Source: a virus
DNA: 27,049 nucleotides
IMG/VR virus record: IMGVR_UViG_3300025687_000263
Location: 1 to 27,049 of that record
Reading direction: 5' to 3' (one strand)
Shown: positions 20,268 through 27,010 of the stretch, one piece after another
Layout: each line of letters opens with the position of its first letter
Numbering within the stretch: the stretch's first letter is position 1
Notes under the pieces: model-generated
Seen by the model: only the letters and a program-made list of their open reading frames with translations
The model's database searches: none
What the model was told of the DNA's origin: nothing
Program-made: the position numbers and the translations under genes

Positions 20268-21499
20268 TCAATTGCAGAGCGTCTGGCAACGTACTCTCCC
20301 TCAAAGGAAAGGAGAGAGTGAAGCTCACTGTAGAGATCTCGGTAGTTGCTTCTCAGATGAGAAAGCATCGAGCGACTGATCCCCTTCTTCCCACAGATTT
20401 GATTGACGTTCTTGATCAAGTACCAAAGCGGAACCTTATCCTCACTCTCACTGAGCAGTCTGGCTGCTCTCTCCACTTCCAGAAAGCTCTCCCAGAACGT
20501 CAGAGCGCTTCCCTGCAATGATCCCTTGACCTTCTTCTCCTCTCCCTGACCTCGTACGATACACGTAGTCACAGGCTCTCCTGTTGGCTTCACTACACTC
20601 TCCAGTTGTACTTCTCCCAACTGGAGCACAATTGCCTCTGGGATCGAGCTATCTTTCATCTTCGTACAAGCCAAGGTCAGGATACCGTCCTGATTTGTCA
20701 GGGAATATTCTACGTCTACTGCAGCCCTCAAGGAACCTGCCCCTCTCATCCCCTTGGACTCATCCTTTCCAGAGTGGTGAATGATCAGGATAGTACAGTC
20801 CCAGCTGCGTCTCAGATGATCCAATAGCCCTACAAACTTATTCATATCCTTCGTAGAGCTCTCATCAGACTCTCCAAAGTGTCGTGCCAAGGTATCGATC
20901 ACGATTAGCTTAGGATCCTCACCAGTACGCTTGGTGATACTCTTTAAGGCATCACTGACTGCACTGACATCTCCCTCATTTGTCAGATCAGCTCCTCTCG
21001 TCGAAACCTGCATTCGATGAGGCTGTATCACTCCAAACTGTTCCTGCCAGGCGTTGATTCTCTTCTGTAGTCCAGATCTGCCTTCACCAGCCAGATAGAT
21101 CACCGGACCTTCAGACACTGCTCTCCCTTGCCAGGACAACCCAGTAGCCACAGAACAGGCCAGATCGATTGCCAAAAAAGACTTTCCACAGTTGGCTTGA
21201 CCAAACAGAGCTACTACCGAGTCCTCTGGTAGCACACCGTCAATCAGCTGTGGAGGGACCGTCATATCTGCACAGAAGGAGGCCACATCCTCAAAGATCT
21301 TGTCCTTGCGTCTCTTCGACTTTACTGGCTCTCCAACAGGCTCCTCAGAGCTCGTGTCCTGATCATTAAGAGACAATTGCTCAACCTCTTCCCTTGGCTC
21401 GTCGGTCGGACTCGCCCAGGCCACCTGAGCTCTCTGTCTTGCCGATCGACTTTCCTGCAGATCTCGAACTGCTTTTTCCAGTAGATTCTTTGCTTCCAA
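20249..21499 (-). CDS. repA: RepA-type (AAA_25) replicative helicase
   Basis: About 416 residues from a TTG at 21499, chosen for the excellent AGGAGGG six bases upstream; a GTG at 21541 has no spaced SD. After an acidic linker come L-I-D-G-V-L-P, Walker A F-G-Q-A-N-C-G-K-S (about residues 99-107), L-I-V-I-D-T-L-A-R (Walker B), I-L-I-I-H-H-S-G-K-D (H motif) and K-G-M-R-G-A-G-S-L-R-A-A-V-D (arginine finger region). This is the hexameric RecA-fold helicase family of plasmid RSF1010 RepA and many phages. It would unwind phage DNA at the nearby candidate origin. It overlaps the ribbon-helix-helix gene by 119 nt. Confidence 0.85.
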   Translation of the reverse strand: MEAKNLLEKAVRDLQESRSARQRAQVAWASPTDEPREEVEQLSLNDQDTSSEEPVGEPVKSKRRKDKIFEDVASFCADMTVPPQLIDGVLPEDSVVALFGQANCGKSFLAIDLACSVATGLSWQGRAVSEGPVIYLAGEGRSGLQKRINAWQEQFGVIQPHRMQVSTRGADLTNEGDVSAVSDALKSITKRTGEDPKLIVIDTLARHFGESDESSTKDMNKFVGLLDHLRRSWDCTILIIHHSGKDESKGMRGAGSLRAAVDVEYSLTNQDGILTLACTKMKDSSIPEAIVLQLGEVQLESVVKPTGEPVTTCIVRGQGEEKKVKGSLQGSALTFWESFLEVERAARLLSESEDKVPLWYLIKNVNQICGKKGISRSMLSHLRSNYRDLYSELHSLLSFEGEYVARRSAIDVSLNV

Positions 21500-21614
21500 G
21501 TTCCCTCCTAAGCGCTCGCTCTGCGAATCGTGAGCGCTCACCTTTTGGAATTGATTCTAGCTCTGCCACCGTCTCCTGAGAGAGAGTGAAGAGCACTTGT
21601 ACACGTCTATCCAT
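21381..21614 (-). CDS. Ribbon-helix-helix-like small protein
   Basis: 77 residues: R-R-V-Q-V-L-F-T-L-S-Q-E-T-V-A-E-L-E-S-I-P-K-G-E-R-S-R-F (split here by its strand-helix-helix pattern), then A-E-R-A-L-R-R-E-L. The first 40 residues fit an RHH fold with the beta strand near residues 4-10 and the turn at K-G-E-R-S. The Ser/Lys/Gly-rich tail is encoded in DNA that also codes for the start of the helicase. The start overlaps the stop of the 48-residue gene by 8 nt. Could repress the replication operon (inference). Confidence 0.6.
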   Translation of the reverse strand: MDRRVQVLFTLSQETVAELESIPKGERSRFAERALRRELGSKESTGKSSSRSAGKSIGKTESSGGLGESDRRAKGRG

Positions 21615-21753
21615 TAGACCTTCGAATTTTGGGAGGGAGCTTGAGTGATGCTAACTCTATCGCTTGATCTGGTGGTATCGTGGCAGTGACTGGTGTCCAC
21701 CCCCTCGGTGGCGCAAAGCTGCCCCAGAATTTACCCTCCCAGGTTTTTACCAA
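21607..21753 (-). CDS. 48-residue small protein
   Basis: TTG at 21753 overlaps the end of the DUF669-like gene by 7 nt, and the stop overlaps the start of the RHH gene by 8 nt, so it exactly fills a gap. It reads (M)-V-K-T-W-E-G-K-F-W-G-S-F-A-P-P-R-G-W then I-P-P-D-Q-A-I-E-L-A-S-L-K-L-P-P-K-I-R-R. The composition is protein-like (Trp and Pro-rich start, amphipathic helix, basic end). GAGG precedes the TTG at short spacing. No family recognised. Confidence 0.55.
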   Translation of the reverse strand: MVKTWEGKFWGSFAPPRGWTPVTATIPPDQAIELASLKLPPKIRRSNG

Positions 21754-22226
21754 GGGCCTCGTCCAGACCCGTAAGACTCTTCCCAGGCAGGCTCCTCCTC
21801 GAAAGGAGGAAGCCCAGCCTTCTCAGCTGATACGTACTTCACTTCTGTCTGTTCGTACTGCTTCTTCGTACGCTCGCTAGTTTTCATCTGTCCAGTGCCT
21901 CTTACGGCAAAGCTGATCGGCTTACCAGAAAGCAGCTTATTCCCATTCGTTAGCGTGAGCTTATCCGTAACCCCAACCGCTTGAAAAACTCTCGCCAGAA
22001 ACTCGTGACCAATCTGCGTAGCTGCTGGATTCTCGTGTCCAATCCAGCCTCTTCGCCTGCTTGTACCGTCACCCCCTCGGAAGGTGATCTGATACTGCTG
22101 ACCCTTCTCCAGAGGCTCCAGGAGCTCGAACGTTTCGATCGTACCAGTGTAATTTCCAGCTTGGAGGATCCGATCTCGAACCTCCACGTTTGTGTTTTGT
22201 GGGTCAAATAAGACGGTTTCACTCAT
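21747..22226 (-). CDS. DUF669-like phage DNA-metabolism protein
   Basis: 159 residues: F-D-P-Q-N-T-N-V-E, then L-Q-A-G-N-Y-T-G-T-I-E-T-F-E-L, then Y-Q-I-T-F-R-G-G-D-G, G-H-E-N-P-A-A-T-Q-I-G-H-E-F-L-A-R and an acidic tail with Trp. The A-G-x-Y-x-x-x-I beginning and the acidic C-terminus match DUF669-type proteins that sit beside Sak4/Erf recombinases and may bind single-stranded DNA. Here it is in the same operon as the Sak4-like gene, which supports the call. The function is inferred. Confidence 0.55.
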   Translation of the reverse strand: MSETVLFDPQNTNVEVRDRILQAGNYTGTIETFELLEPLEKGQQYQITFRGGDGTSRRRGWIGHENPAATQIGHEFLARVFQAVGVTDKLTLTNGNKLLSGKPISFAVRGTGQMKTSERTKKQYEQTEVKYVSAEKAGLPPFEEEPAWEESYGSGRGPW

Positions 22227-22818
22227 CCGTTTCCTTTACTCGTAAATGTTCTAGTTTCCCAAAATAGTCTCCCAACATAGAGACTAAGCCATCAAAATCA
22301 TTTTCTAGCTTCTGAATTCTTGCTTCCAAGACCTCATAATCAAACCTTGTGTTCTTTTTTGATTCTATTGATTTTATATCTTTAAAACTTCTTTTTGGGA
22401 CATCAATCCTCAGATCAATTGAGGCAATCCTTATTAAACCTCGGTAAAAATATTGGTATTTAAAGATACAATCTAAGAAATCAAAATCTGGATTAGAGAA
22501 GTCTCTTCGAAATTCATCTACAAGGTTGTGTCTTATCAAAAATGCCAGGTATTGCTGTCTCGCCTTAAAAACACTTCTAAATTTGTTATAAGTTGAATAC
22601 ATCTCATCATAAGAGAGCTTTCTGAGCTCATCGAGGCCAACAACCTCCACCCCTTCCTCTCTCAGTTGAGGATGTACATCTTTCACCCACTCAATCCTCC
22701 AATCGTCTGGGTTAGGTTCAGCCTTCGGATCCCTCTCCTCTAAATTGGCTCTGTTCTGAGCCTGGGTTGGGTTTAATAACAGGACATTCTTTAATTCTTG
22801 GTGTGCGTGGTTGAGCAT
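22219..22818 (-). CDS. Hypothetical protein, helical
   Basis: 199 residues from the ATG at 22818 with AGAGGA immediately upstream; an in-frame start at 22899 would lengthen the overlap with the upstream gene. It is charged and helical: W-V-K-D-V-H-P-Q-L-R-E-E-G-V-E-V-V-G-L-D-E-L-R-K-L-S-Y-D-E, then aromatic-rich segments and a C-terminal coiled coil (E-A-R-I-Q-K-L-E-N-D-F). AT-richer than its neighbours, as is the upstream gene. No known family or catalytic motif recognised. Confidence 0.6.
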   Translation of the reverse strand: MLNHAHQELKNVLLLNPTQAQNRANLEERDPKAEPNPDDWRIEWVKDVHPQLREEGVEVVGLDELRKLSYDEMYSTYNKFRSVFKARQQYLAFLIRHNLVDEFRRDFSNPDFDFLDCIFKYQYFYRGLIRIASIDLRIDVPKRSFKDIKSIESKKNTRFDYEVLEARIQKLENDFDGLVSMLGDYFGKLEHLRVKETDE

Positions 22819-23329
22819 ATTTCCTCTGTGAAATGTCGCGTACCCATTGCTTTTGCTTTGCACTGGGAGCGTAAATAACTCCAGGGCTCCCCGAATCACC
22901 TAACCAGGGATCTAAAAATTTAGCTTTCATCCCATCTAGGAACTCTTTCTCCTTCTCAGTAATAAAATACTGGTCCGGAGATGCTAAAATTTCCTGGAGC
23001 AAAAGAACCCAAGACTTTGGCATAAAAGACTGCCGAGTCTTCTCGTAAGACACCTCTGCTTCAAGCCACAGAGGGATCTTTTGATTGCTATTTAAATCTT
23101 CAATAAATTTGGCGATCTCCTTCTCGTACCGGAACCACTCACGAGAGACGTTGAGATGTCCAAATCTACGGTGAAGGTACTTTTCCTCATCAAGACCTCC
23201 AAAAGCCTTTGCGATGATATAAATATCAGGCGCAGCCGTCTGAAGATTTGTTAAGCGCTTTTTAATCGGCCCATCGGTGTACCCAATCTTTACTTCCTTG
23301 CGACTGGGGCTGAATGCGAAATAAATCAT
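22718..23329 (-). CDS. GIY-YIG-like protein, MUG113/T5orf172 type
   Basis: 203 residues. The first 80 have I-Y-F-A-F-S-P...V-K-I-G-Y-T, R-L-T-N-L-Q-T-A-A-P, then E-K-Y-L-H-R-R-F and E-W-F-R-Y-E: the reduced GIY-YIG fold of the T5orf172/MUG113 family (K-I-G-x-T, R-x-x-x-L-Q, E-x-x-L-H-x-x-F). These may be nucleases or DNA-binding modules; the activity of this one is unknown. The C-terminal half is not recognised. The last ~100 nt overlap the next gene in another frame, and the AT-rich composition differs from the operon, which hints at later acquisition. Confidence 0.7.
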   Translation of the reverse strand: MIYFAFSPSRKEVKIGYTDGPIKKRLTNLQTAAPDIYIIAKAFGGLDEEKYLHRRFGHLNVSREWFRYEKEIAKFIEDLNSNQKIPLWLEAEVSYEKTRQSFMPKSWVLLLQEILASPDQYFITEKEKEFLDGMKAKFLDPWLGDSGSPGVIYAPSAKQKQWVRDISQRKYAQPRTPRIKECPVIKPNPGSEQSQFRGEGSEG

Positions 23330-23671
23330 TCAAAAATCATTATTCCCAAAGCGGTCTCTGTTAAGCCAACCCAACTCAGCTGAGAATCGGTTAGAGAACC
23401 CAACCGTAGGACCAAATAGCTCAGTCCGTAGTTCTGACAAAGTCATAGCATCGGAATCATCGTTTTCTGGGAAGTAATTCCCGATACACTCCTCATTACA
23501 AAACCAGTAATCCTCCTGCCGTATACTGATCCTCCAGAGAGGTTTGAGCCTCCCGCATTCAGAGCATTCAATTGATCGGATATAGACATCACCACGATCA
23601 GCAAGTCGGAGGATATTTGTGTTGTTGCCAAGGGTGCGCTTGATGCGCTCCTTGAGCAACGAGCTAATCAT
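23330..23671 (-). CDS. Small Cys-pair (zinc-finger-like) protein
   Basis: 113 residues, starting in an ATGA overlap with the Sak4 gene. C-S-E-C-G-R-L-K-P-L-W and W-F-C-N-E-E-C-I-G-N-Y form a C-x-x-C...C-x-x-x-C site (about 36-62), like a FYVE/MYM or treble-clef zinc knuckle. The C-terminal 40 residues are acidic then aromatic. No family recognised; perhaps a partner of the recombination ATPase. Confidence 0.55.
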   Translation of the reverse strand: MISSLLKERIKRTLGNNTNILRLADRGDVYIRSIECSECGRLKPLWRISIRQEDYWFCNEECIGNYFPENDDSDAMTLSELRTELFGPTVGFSNRFSAELGWLNRDRFGNNDF

Positions 23672-24414
23672 TTGATTAGGTCTGCAATCCGCTGGAAGCT
23701 TGGATCCTCAATTGGATCGACTAGCCCAAAGCGATTACCAGCGAGGTATTTACCCGTCTCAATGACGTGTAATACTCGCTTTTGGGTAAGCTCCACATTA
23801 TCCTTGCCAGCAATCCTGGAGACCTCAGAATCGAGTGTAAGAAATCCGATAAGTTCTGCCCACTCTGTCAGTAGCCCACTCGCTCGCTGGTCGAGCTTAG
23901 GCTCCCAGCGATCGTACTCAGGAAGCAGTGGGTCCTTGACGGTCTTCTTCTGACTGTGAACAACAAATCCAACGTGCATATCCATCTTCTCGTGGAGATA
24001 ATCCAGAGCCGTCAGGACCTGTTGCCAATAGCGCACAGCTGCGACTCTCCCCTTGGCAAATCCAATATCGTCAATCGTCTTGTCCTTGGCCTGCTCCCGG
24101 AAGGTGTCCAGCAGGACCTGTCGCCAGATGATCTGCTCTAGCCAGTCAGCTGAATCAATAAAAAAAGACTTGAACTCGTGAGGCTCGCTCCAGAGCAGTT
24201 TGATCTGATCCAGGATTGTGAATAGGTCACAGCCTGCCCAATCTAGTCTTGGGAATCCGTACCTCTCCGCTGATTTCTCAACGTCTCCAAGAAGCGCTCG
24301 AGTGAACGATGAGATGAGGGTGGTTTTGCCGCTCTTGGGCTTTCCTTGGATGATGACCTTGAGCGGTCGATTTCGTTTATCTTTTGCGATGAGCTCGCTA
24401 AGTTTTTTTGCCAA
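23668..24414 (-). CDS. Sak4/AAA_24-type RecA-like recombination ATPase
   Basis: 248 residues from a TTG at 24414 that follows AGGAGGAG. Walker A G-K-P-K-S-G-K-T (24-31); Walker B in F-K-S-F-F-I-D-S-A-D-W-L-E-Q; then V-G-F-V-V-H-S and a final lysine-containing segment. This is the AAA_24 phage nucleotide-binding family, which includes the Sak4 single-strand annealing recombinases. With the YqaJ-type exonuclease it would make a two-component recombination system. It might also be made as a longer fusion by -1 frameshifting from the preceding ORF. Confidence 0.78.
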   Translation of the reverse strand: MAKKLSELIAKDKRNRPLKVIIQGKPKSGKTTLISSFTRALLGDVEKSAERYGFPRLDWAGCDLFTILDQIKLLWSEPHEFKSFFIDSADWLEQIIWRQVLLDTFREQAKDKTIDDIGFAKGRVAAVRYWQQVLTALDYLHEKMDMHVGFVVHSQKKTVKDPLLPEYDRWEPKLDQRASGLLTEWAELIGFLTLDSEVSRIAGKDNVELTQKRVLHVIETGKYLAGNRFGLVDPIEDPSFQRIADLIK

Positions 24415-24575
24415 CGCTCCTCCTCTACTAGAGCCTGATCATTATCGATATAGTCGCCACGCTTGGGTGACCAACGCAGCCAGCCTTCCTCTGGGGACCA
24501 GACTGTCTTTAGGATCTTCCCCACGCTTTGGGCCTTGTCCGCAGAGCGACCTTTTCTGTTTGAGTTGAACTTCAT
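24243..24575 (-). CDS. Small basic protein overlapping the Sak4 gene
   Basis: About 110 residues from ATG 24575 (GTG 24584 is the alternative). The first ~55 residues look like normal protein (K-I-L-K-T-V-W-S-P-E-E-G-W-L-R-W-S-P-K-R-G-D-Y-I-D-N-D). The remainder overlaps the ATPase gene for about 170 nt and is a low-complexity Ser/Arg/Lys sequence. That suggests only the N-terminal part is under selection, either as a short protein with an arbitrary tail or as the front of a frameshift fusion. Confidence 0.5.
   Translation of the reverse strand: MKFNSNRKGRSADKAQSVGKILKTVWSPEEGWLRWSPKRGDYIDNDQALVEEERWQKNLASSSQKINEIDRSRSSSKESPRAAKPPSSHRSLERFLETLRNQRRGTDSQD
24404..24424 (-). promoter_or_regulatory. 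Candidate -1 ribosomal frameshift site (dnaX-like)
   Basis: On the leftward strand AGGAGG is followed by about ten bases and then the slippery heptamer A-AAA-AAC, in the correct phase of the preceding ORF (CAA AAA AAC). A -1 slip there enters exactly the Sak4 frame. A small stem GCGA...TCGC follows a few bases later. The same SD could simply serve the TTG start of the ATPase, so both readings are possible. Confidence 0.4.
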
Positions 24576-24580
24576 TGATC

Positions 24581-25084
24581 TCACTGGTCATTTTTTACTC
24601 CGATTAAAAAAACCTGGTGATCACCGTGTCCTGTGACATCTGCAGGCATCACAGGTAGGCGTTGAATAGATCCCCCCTTTGACAGGTAGGCTTGGATCTC
24701 CTCCAGGAAATCACTACCCTCGATCGGCTGTGGGTCCGTTGCGGACCCGATCCAATCAGGAAGCTCCCGAGCGGGGTTCCAGGCAGGCGCATAACAATCG
24801 TCACTCTCGTAATTTCTACGACTCTTCATTATCTCCCTCATCGCACTTCTGGACCTGGAGCGACTAATCCGTTTACAGTCATCGCAGTATCGACGACTGT
24901 TCTGAGAGCTCGTCATTACGAATGAGAAGTCTGCTTTACAGTGAGCGCACTGAATGCTGACTTTCCGTTTGAGAGTCCTCTGCTTAGAGCGACACTCCGG
25001 AGAGCAGAAACTCACTCGGTACTTCGGAAGAGGCTTGTAGCAAATCAAACAATCTTTTAATGTTTTTTGATTTAGTTCTGGCAT
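24581..25084 (-). CDS. First gene of the leftward operon: double zinc-finger-like protein
   Basis: 167 residues from the ATG at 25084 with GGAG upstream; an ORF extension to TTG 25177 has no SD and would begin in the operator. C-L-I-C-Y-K-P...F-C-S-P-E-C-R-S-K-Q-R and C-A-H-C-K-A-D-F...Y-C-D-D-C-K-R-I-S are two successive four-Cys knuckles (about residues 12-75) with basic residues around them, so nucleic-acid binding is likely. The C-terminal half is unremarkable. Being first after the lytic promoter, it may be an early regulator. Confidence 0.6.
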   Translation of the reverse strand: MPELNQKTLKDCLICYKPLPKYRVSFCSPECRSKQRTLKRKVSIQCAHCKADFSFVMTSSQNSRRYCDDCKRISRSRSRSAMREIMKSRRNYESDDCYAPAWNPARELPDWIGSATDPQPIEGSDFLEEIQAYLSKGGSIQRLPVMPADVTGHGDHQVFLIGVKNDQ

Positions 25085-25173
25085 CTGACTCCAGTCAGAG
25101 AGGAGGCCCAGTTTCAACGTCAATGTTGAAAGGCAAGAGGGAGGAGTTGCCTGCTGGGCCTTGTTTGTTGATA
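25085..25173 (-). ncRNA. Structured 5' leader with three-way junction
   Basis: Outer stem GGCCCAG (25105-25111) pairs with CTGGGCC (25154-25160). Inside are two arms: TTTCAAC/GTTGAAA (25112-25118, 25125-25131) and GGCAA/TTGCC (25132-25136, 25147-25151). The second arm's leftward-strand loop reads CUCCUCCCUC, complementary to an SD. A further small hairpin, CTGAC...GTCAG, holds the GGAG of the first gene directly before its ATG. This looks like a leader controlling translation of the first gene, by inference only. Confidence 0.6.
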
Positions 25174-25194
25174 TCAAAATATATATATTGATAT
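25168..25194. promoter_or_regulatory. Candidate repressor operator
   Basis: ATATCAA (25171-25177) and TTGATAT (25188-25194) are inverted around ten bases that contain the -10 box of the leftward promoter. The left arm is itself part of the 10-bp palindrome TTGATATCAA (25168-25177). Placed between the repressor gene and the lytic operon, it is the natural binding site for the CI-like protein. Confidence 0.5.
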
Positions 25195-25208
25195 TTTTTA
25201 ACTGTCAA
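25180..25208 (-). promoter_or_regulatory. Leftward early promoter
   Basis: On the leftward strand TTGACA (25208-25203) is followed after exactly 17 bases by TATATA (25185-25180): a consensus-like sigma70 promoter. It would start near 25173 and drive the replication block, with transcription passing first through the structured leader. Operator-like arms flank the -10. Confidence 0.65.
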
Positions 25209-25314
25209 TAGTCATTTGCTCTTTTATCAAAACTGTTACTTAATTTTTACAGGGGGGGAATTTTATAAGTGCATTTAGATTCACTTTTAAAATTCTAAAC
25301 TTCTAATAAAAAAG

Positions 25315-25953
25315 ATGAATCAAACACCACTAGTTAATTTCATAAAAAAAACCCTCAAAATTCGCTCAGATGCTGAGCTAGCAAGGAATTTGCGGCAATC
25401 TCCTGCGAGTTTTAATGCGAAAAAGATCAGAGGGACAATAGATCTAATAGAAATCCGCGATTTGTTTGTGCGGGAAGGTGCAGACGTAAAGATTTTAGAA
25501 GAATTTTTAAGTAAACCTTCTTTGCACATTCCTGCTAATGAGAAATTATCAACTAGCCAATATCGAGAAGTCCCTGAGTACAACGTCCGGGTATCCGCAG
25601 GACACGGGGAGTATCAAGGGATCGAGCACGTGAAACAGGAGCTCCAGATCCCTAAGCAGTGGCTTCCAGAAAATGGGAAAGTTGGGCTGGTCAAAGTGGA
25701 GGGAGACTCAATGTGGCCTACGATCGCTCACGGGGATTTTGTCGGTGTGGAGTTTAGCAGTGGCTATACTAGTGACGGGCTCTATCTGATCAGAGTCGAG
25801 GACTCGGCTTTTGTAAAACGATTACAGAAAGAGTTTAATTTAATACGGATCATCTCAGACAATCCGCAGTATAGAGAGATGACCGTATCTCCAGATGATG
25901 GGAGTGACTTTGGCTTGATCGGACGAGTCGCCTTGATCGTCAGAATGACGTAA
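25315..25953 (+). CDS. CI/LexA-like S24 repressor
   Basis: 212 residues. An N-terminal DNA-binding region with helix pattern (about 5-65; R-S-D-A-E-L-A-R-N-L) is divergent from classic HTH_3. The C-terminal half is a peptidase S24 domain: cleavage site A95-G96 in V-S-A-G-H-G-E, Ser132 in E-G-D-S-M-W-P and Lys168 in F-V-K-R-L. All catalytic parts are present, so RecA-stimulated self-cleavage during the SOS response is expected. It would hold the leftward promoter off in the lysogen. The SD is weak (AAAAAG). Reads in the same direction as the integrase directly after it. Confidence 0.88.
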   Translation: MNQTPLVNFIKKTLKIRSDAELARNLRQSPASFNAKKIRGTIDLIEIRDLFVREGADVKILEEFLSKPSLHIPANEKLSTSQYREVPEYNVRVSAGHGEYQGIEHVKQELQIPKQWLPENGKVGLVKVEGDSMWPTIAHGDFVGVEFSSGYTSDGLYLIRVEDSAFVKRLQKEFNLIRIISDNPQYREMTVSPDDGSDFGLIGRVALIVRMT

Positions 25954-26988
25954 ATGGGAAGAAAAAAAGTTCGTATCTACCAACATCCGAGCAGAAACGT
26001 CTACATCGGTCGCTATCACGAGACGGGTAAGGAGGTTACTCTGATATCCGTTGAGGAACTAAAACAGATCTGTGGGCGATCTGAGCAGCGGAAAAATCAA
26101 TTGCTCGAGAAATTATATCAGGATAATGACCAGGTCCTCCCCAGTGATGAACGAGATGCTTTTCTTCAGATGATCTTCAACACTCGCTCCCCCAATACCT
26201 ATAGAGATTATAAGAATGCTCTACAGAAACTCCCTGAGCTCTCTGAGAAAGGGATTCAGCAACTAATCAGCAACGAAAAAGCAGCTGGTCGATCTGAGGC
26301 AAGTATCAATAGCTACCTGCGAGCAGTACGTGTCTACTCCAATTGGTCTGCAGCCAGATCCAAGACCCAGCCTGTCGAGGTCAAGATGCTCAGAGAAGTC
26401 TCCAAACCTGTTGCTGCATTTAAGGAACAACAATTGGATCAACTGGAAGATTATCTGGAAGGGAAGAAAGAGGAAGGCAAGCGCTGGAGATTGCTAAGAC
26501 TAGCTCACCACGTCCTACGACACACTGGGCTCAGAGGGTCCGAGCTCCTCCACCTCACCTGGGAAGATGTCTCGATCAATACCCGAGAGATCCGAGTCGG
26601 TGACTCCGAGCTCCAACGAGTCAAAGGGAGAAAAGAGCAGCTGATAGTATTCCCTCAGATCCTGCAACCAGTCCTGGAGAACGAAATAAAAGACCACCAC
26701 TATCTACTCCACAAATATTGGGCTCACCTCAATGAGCTCACTGCAGCAATGAGAAAGGTCCAGCGATCTCTGGGGATCTCTGGCCCCAAACCTCTACACG
26801 GGTATCGTGCCTCCTATTGCAAAAAGCTGTTTAACAGTGGATTCAGTGCTCCACTTGTAAAACGCTCCTTGAGACACGCTAGCATCACCACAACAATCAG
26901 TTACTACGATGATCAGGTCACCGATCTGCGAAACGCATTCGACTGCAAATATCTCGGTAATATCCCGGCAAGCGACTCGCCAGACTAG
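25954..26988 (+). CDS. int: Tyrosine-recombinase phage integrase
   Basis: 344 residues beginning immediately after the repressor stop (TAA-ATG), so the two are probably cotranscribed. The N-terminus (V-Y-I-G-R-Y-H-E-T-G-K-E) resembles an arm-binding beta motif, and a core-binding domain is at about 75-140. Catalytic residues: R194 in T-G-L-R-G-S-E, a lysine near 224-227, H282 and R285 in H-G-Y-R, H308 in L-R-H-A-S and Y317 in I-S-Y-Y. It would integrate and excise the phage at the tRNA-like site 22 bp downstream. Confidence 0.9.
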   Translation: MGRKKVRIYQHPSRNVYIGRYHETGKEVTLISVEELKQICGRSEQRKNQLLEKLYQDNDQVLPSDERDAFLQMIFNTRSPNTYRDYKNALQKLPELSEKGIQQLISNEKAAGRSEASINSYLRAVRVYSNWSAARSKTQPVEVKMLREVSKPVAAFKEQQLDQLEDYLEGKKEEGKRWRLLRLAHHVLRHTGLRGSELLHLTWEDVSINTREIRVGDSELQRVKGRKEQLIVFPQILQPVLENEIKDHHYLLHKYWAHLNELTAAMRKVQRSLGISGPKPLHGYRASYCKKLFNSGFSAPLVKRSLRHASITTTISYYDDQVTDLRNAFDCKYLGNIPASDSPD

Positions 26989-27010
26989 GTGATTACTGGT
27001 AGGCTTCTGT

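Noticed and set aside
25188-25219. Rightward repressor promoter using TTGATA at 25188
   Set aside because: No acceptable -10 lies 16-18 bases downstream; the repressor promoter remains unassigned.
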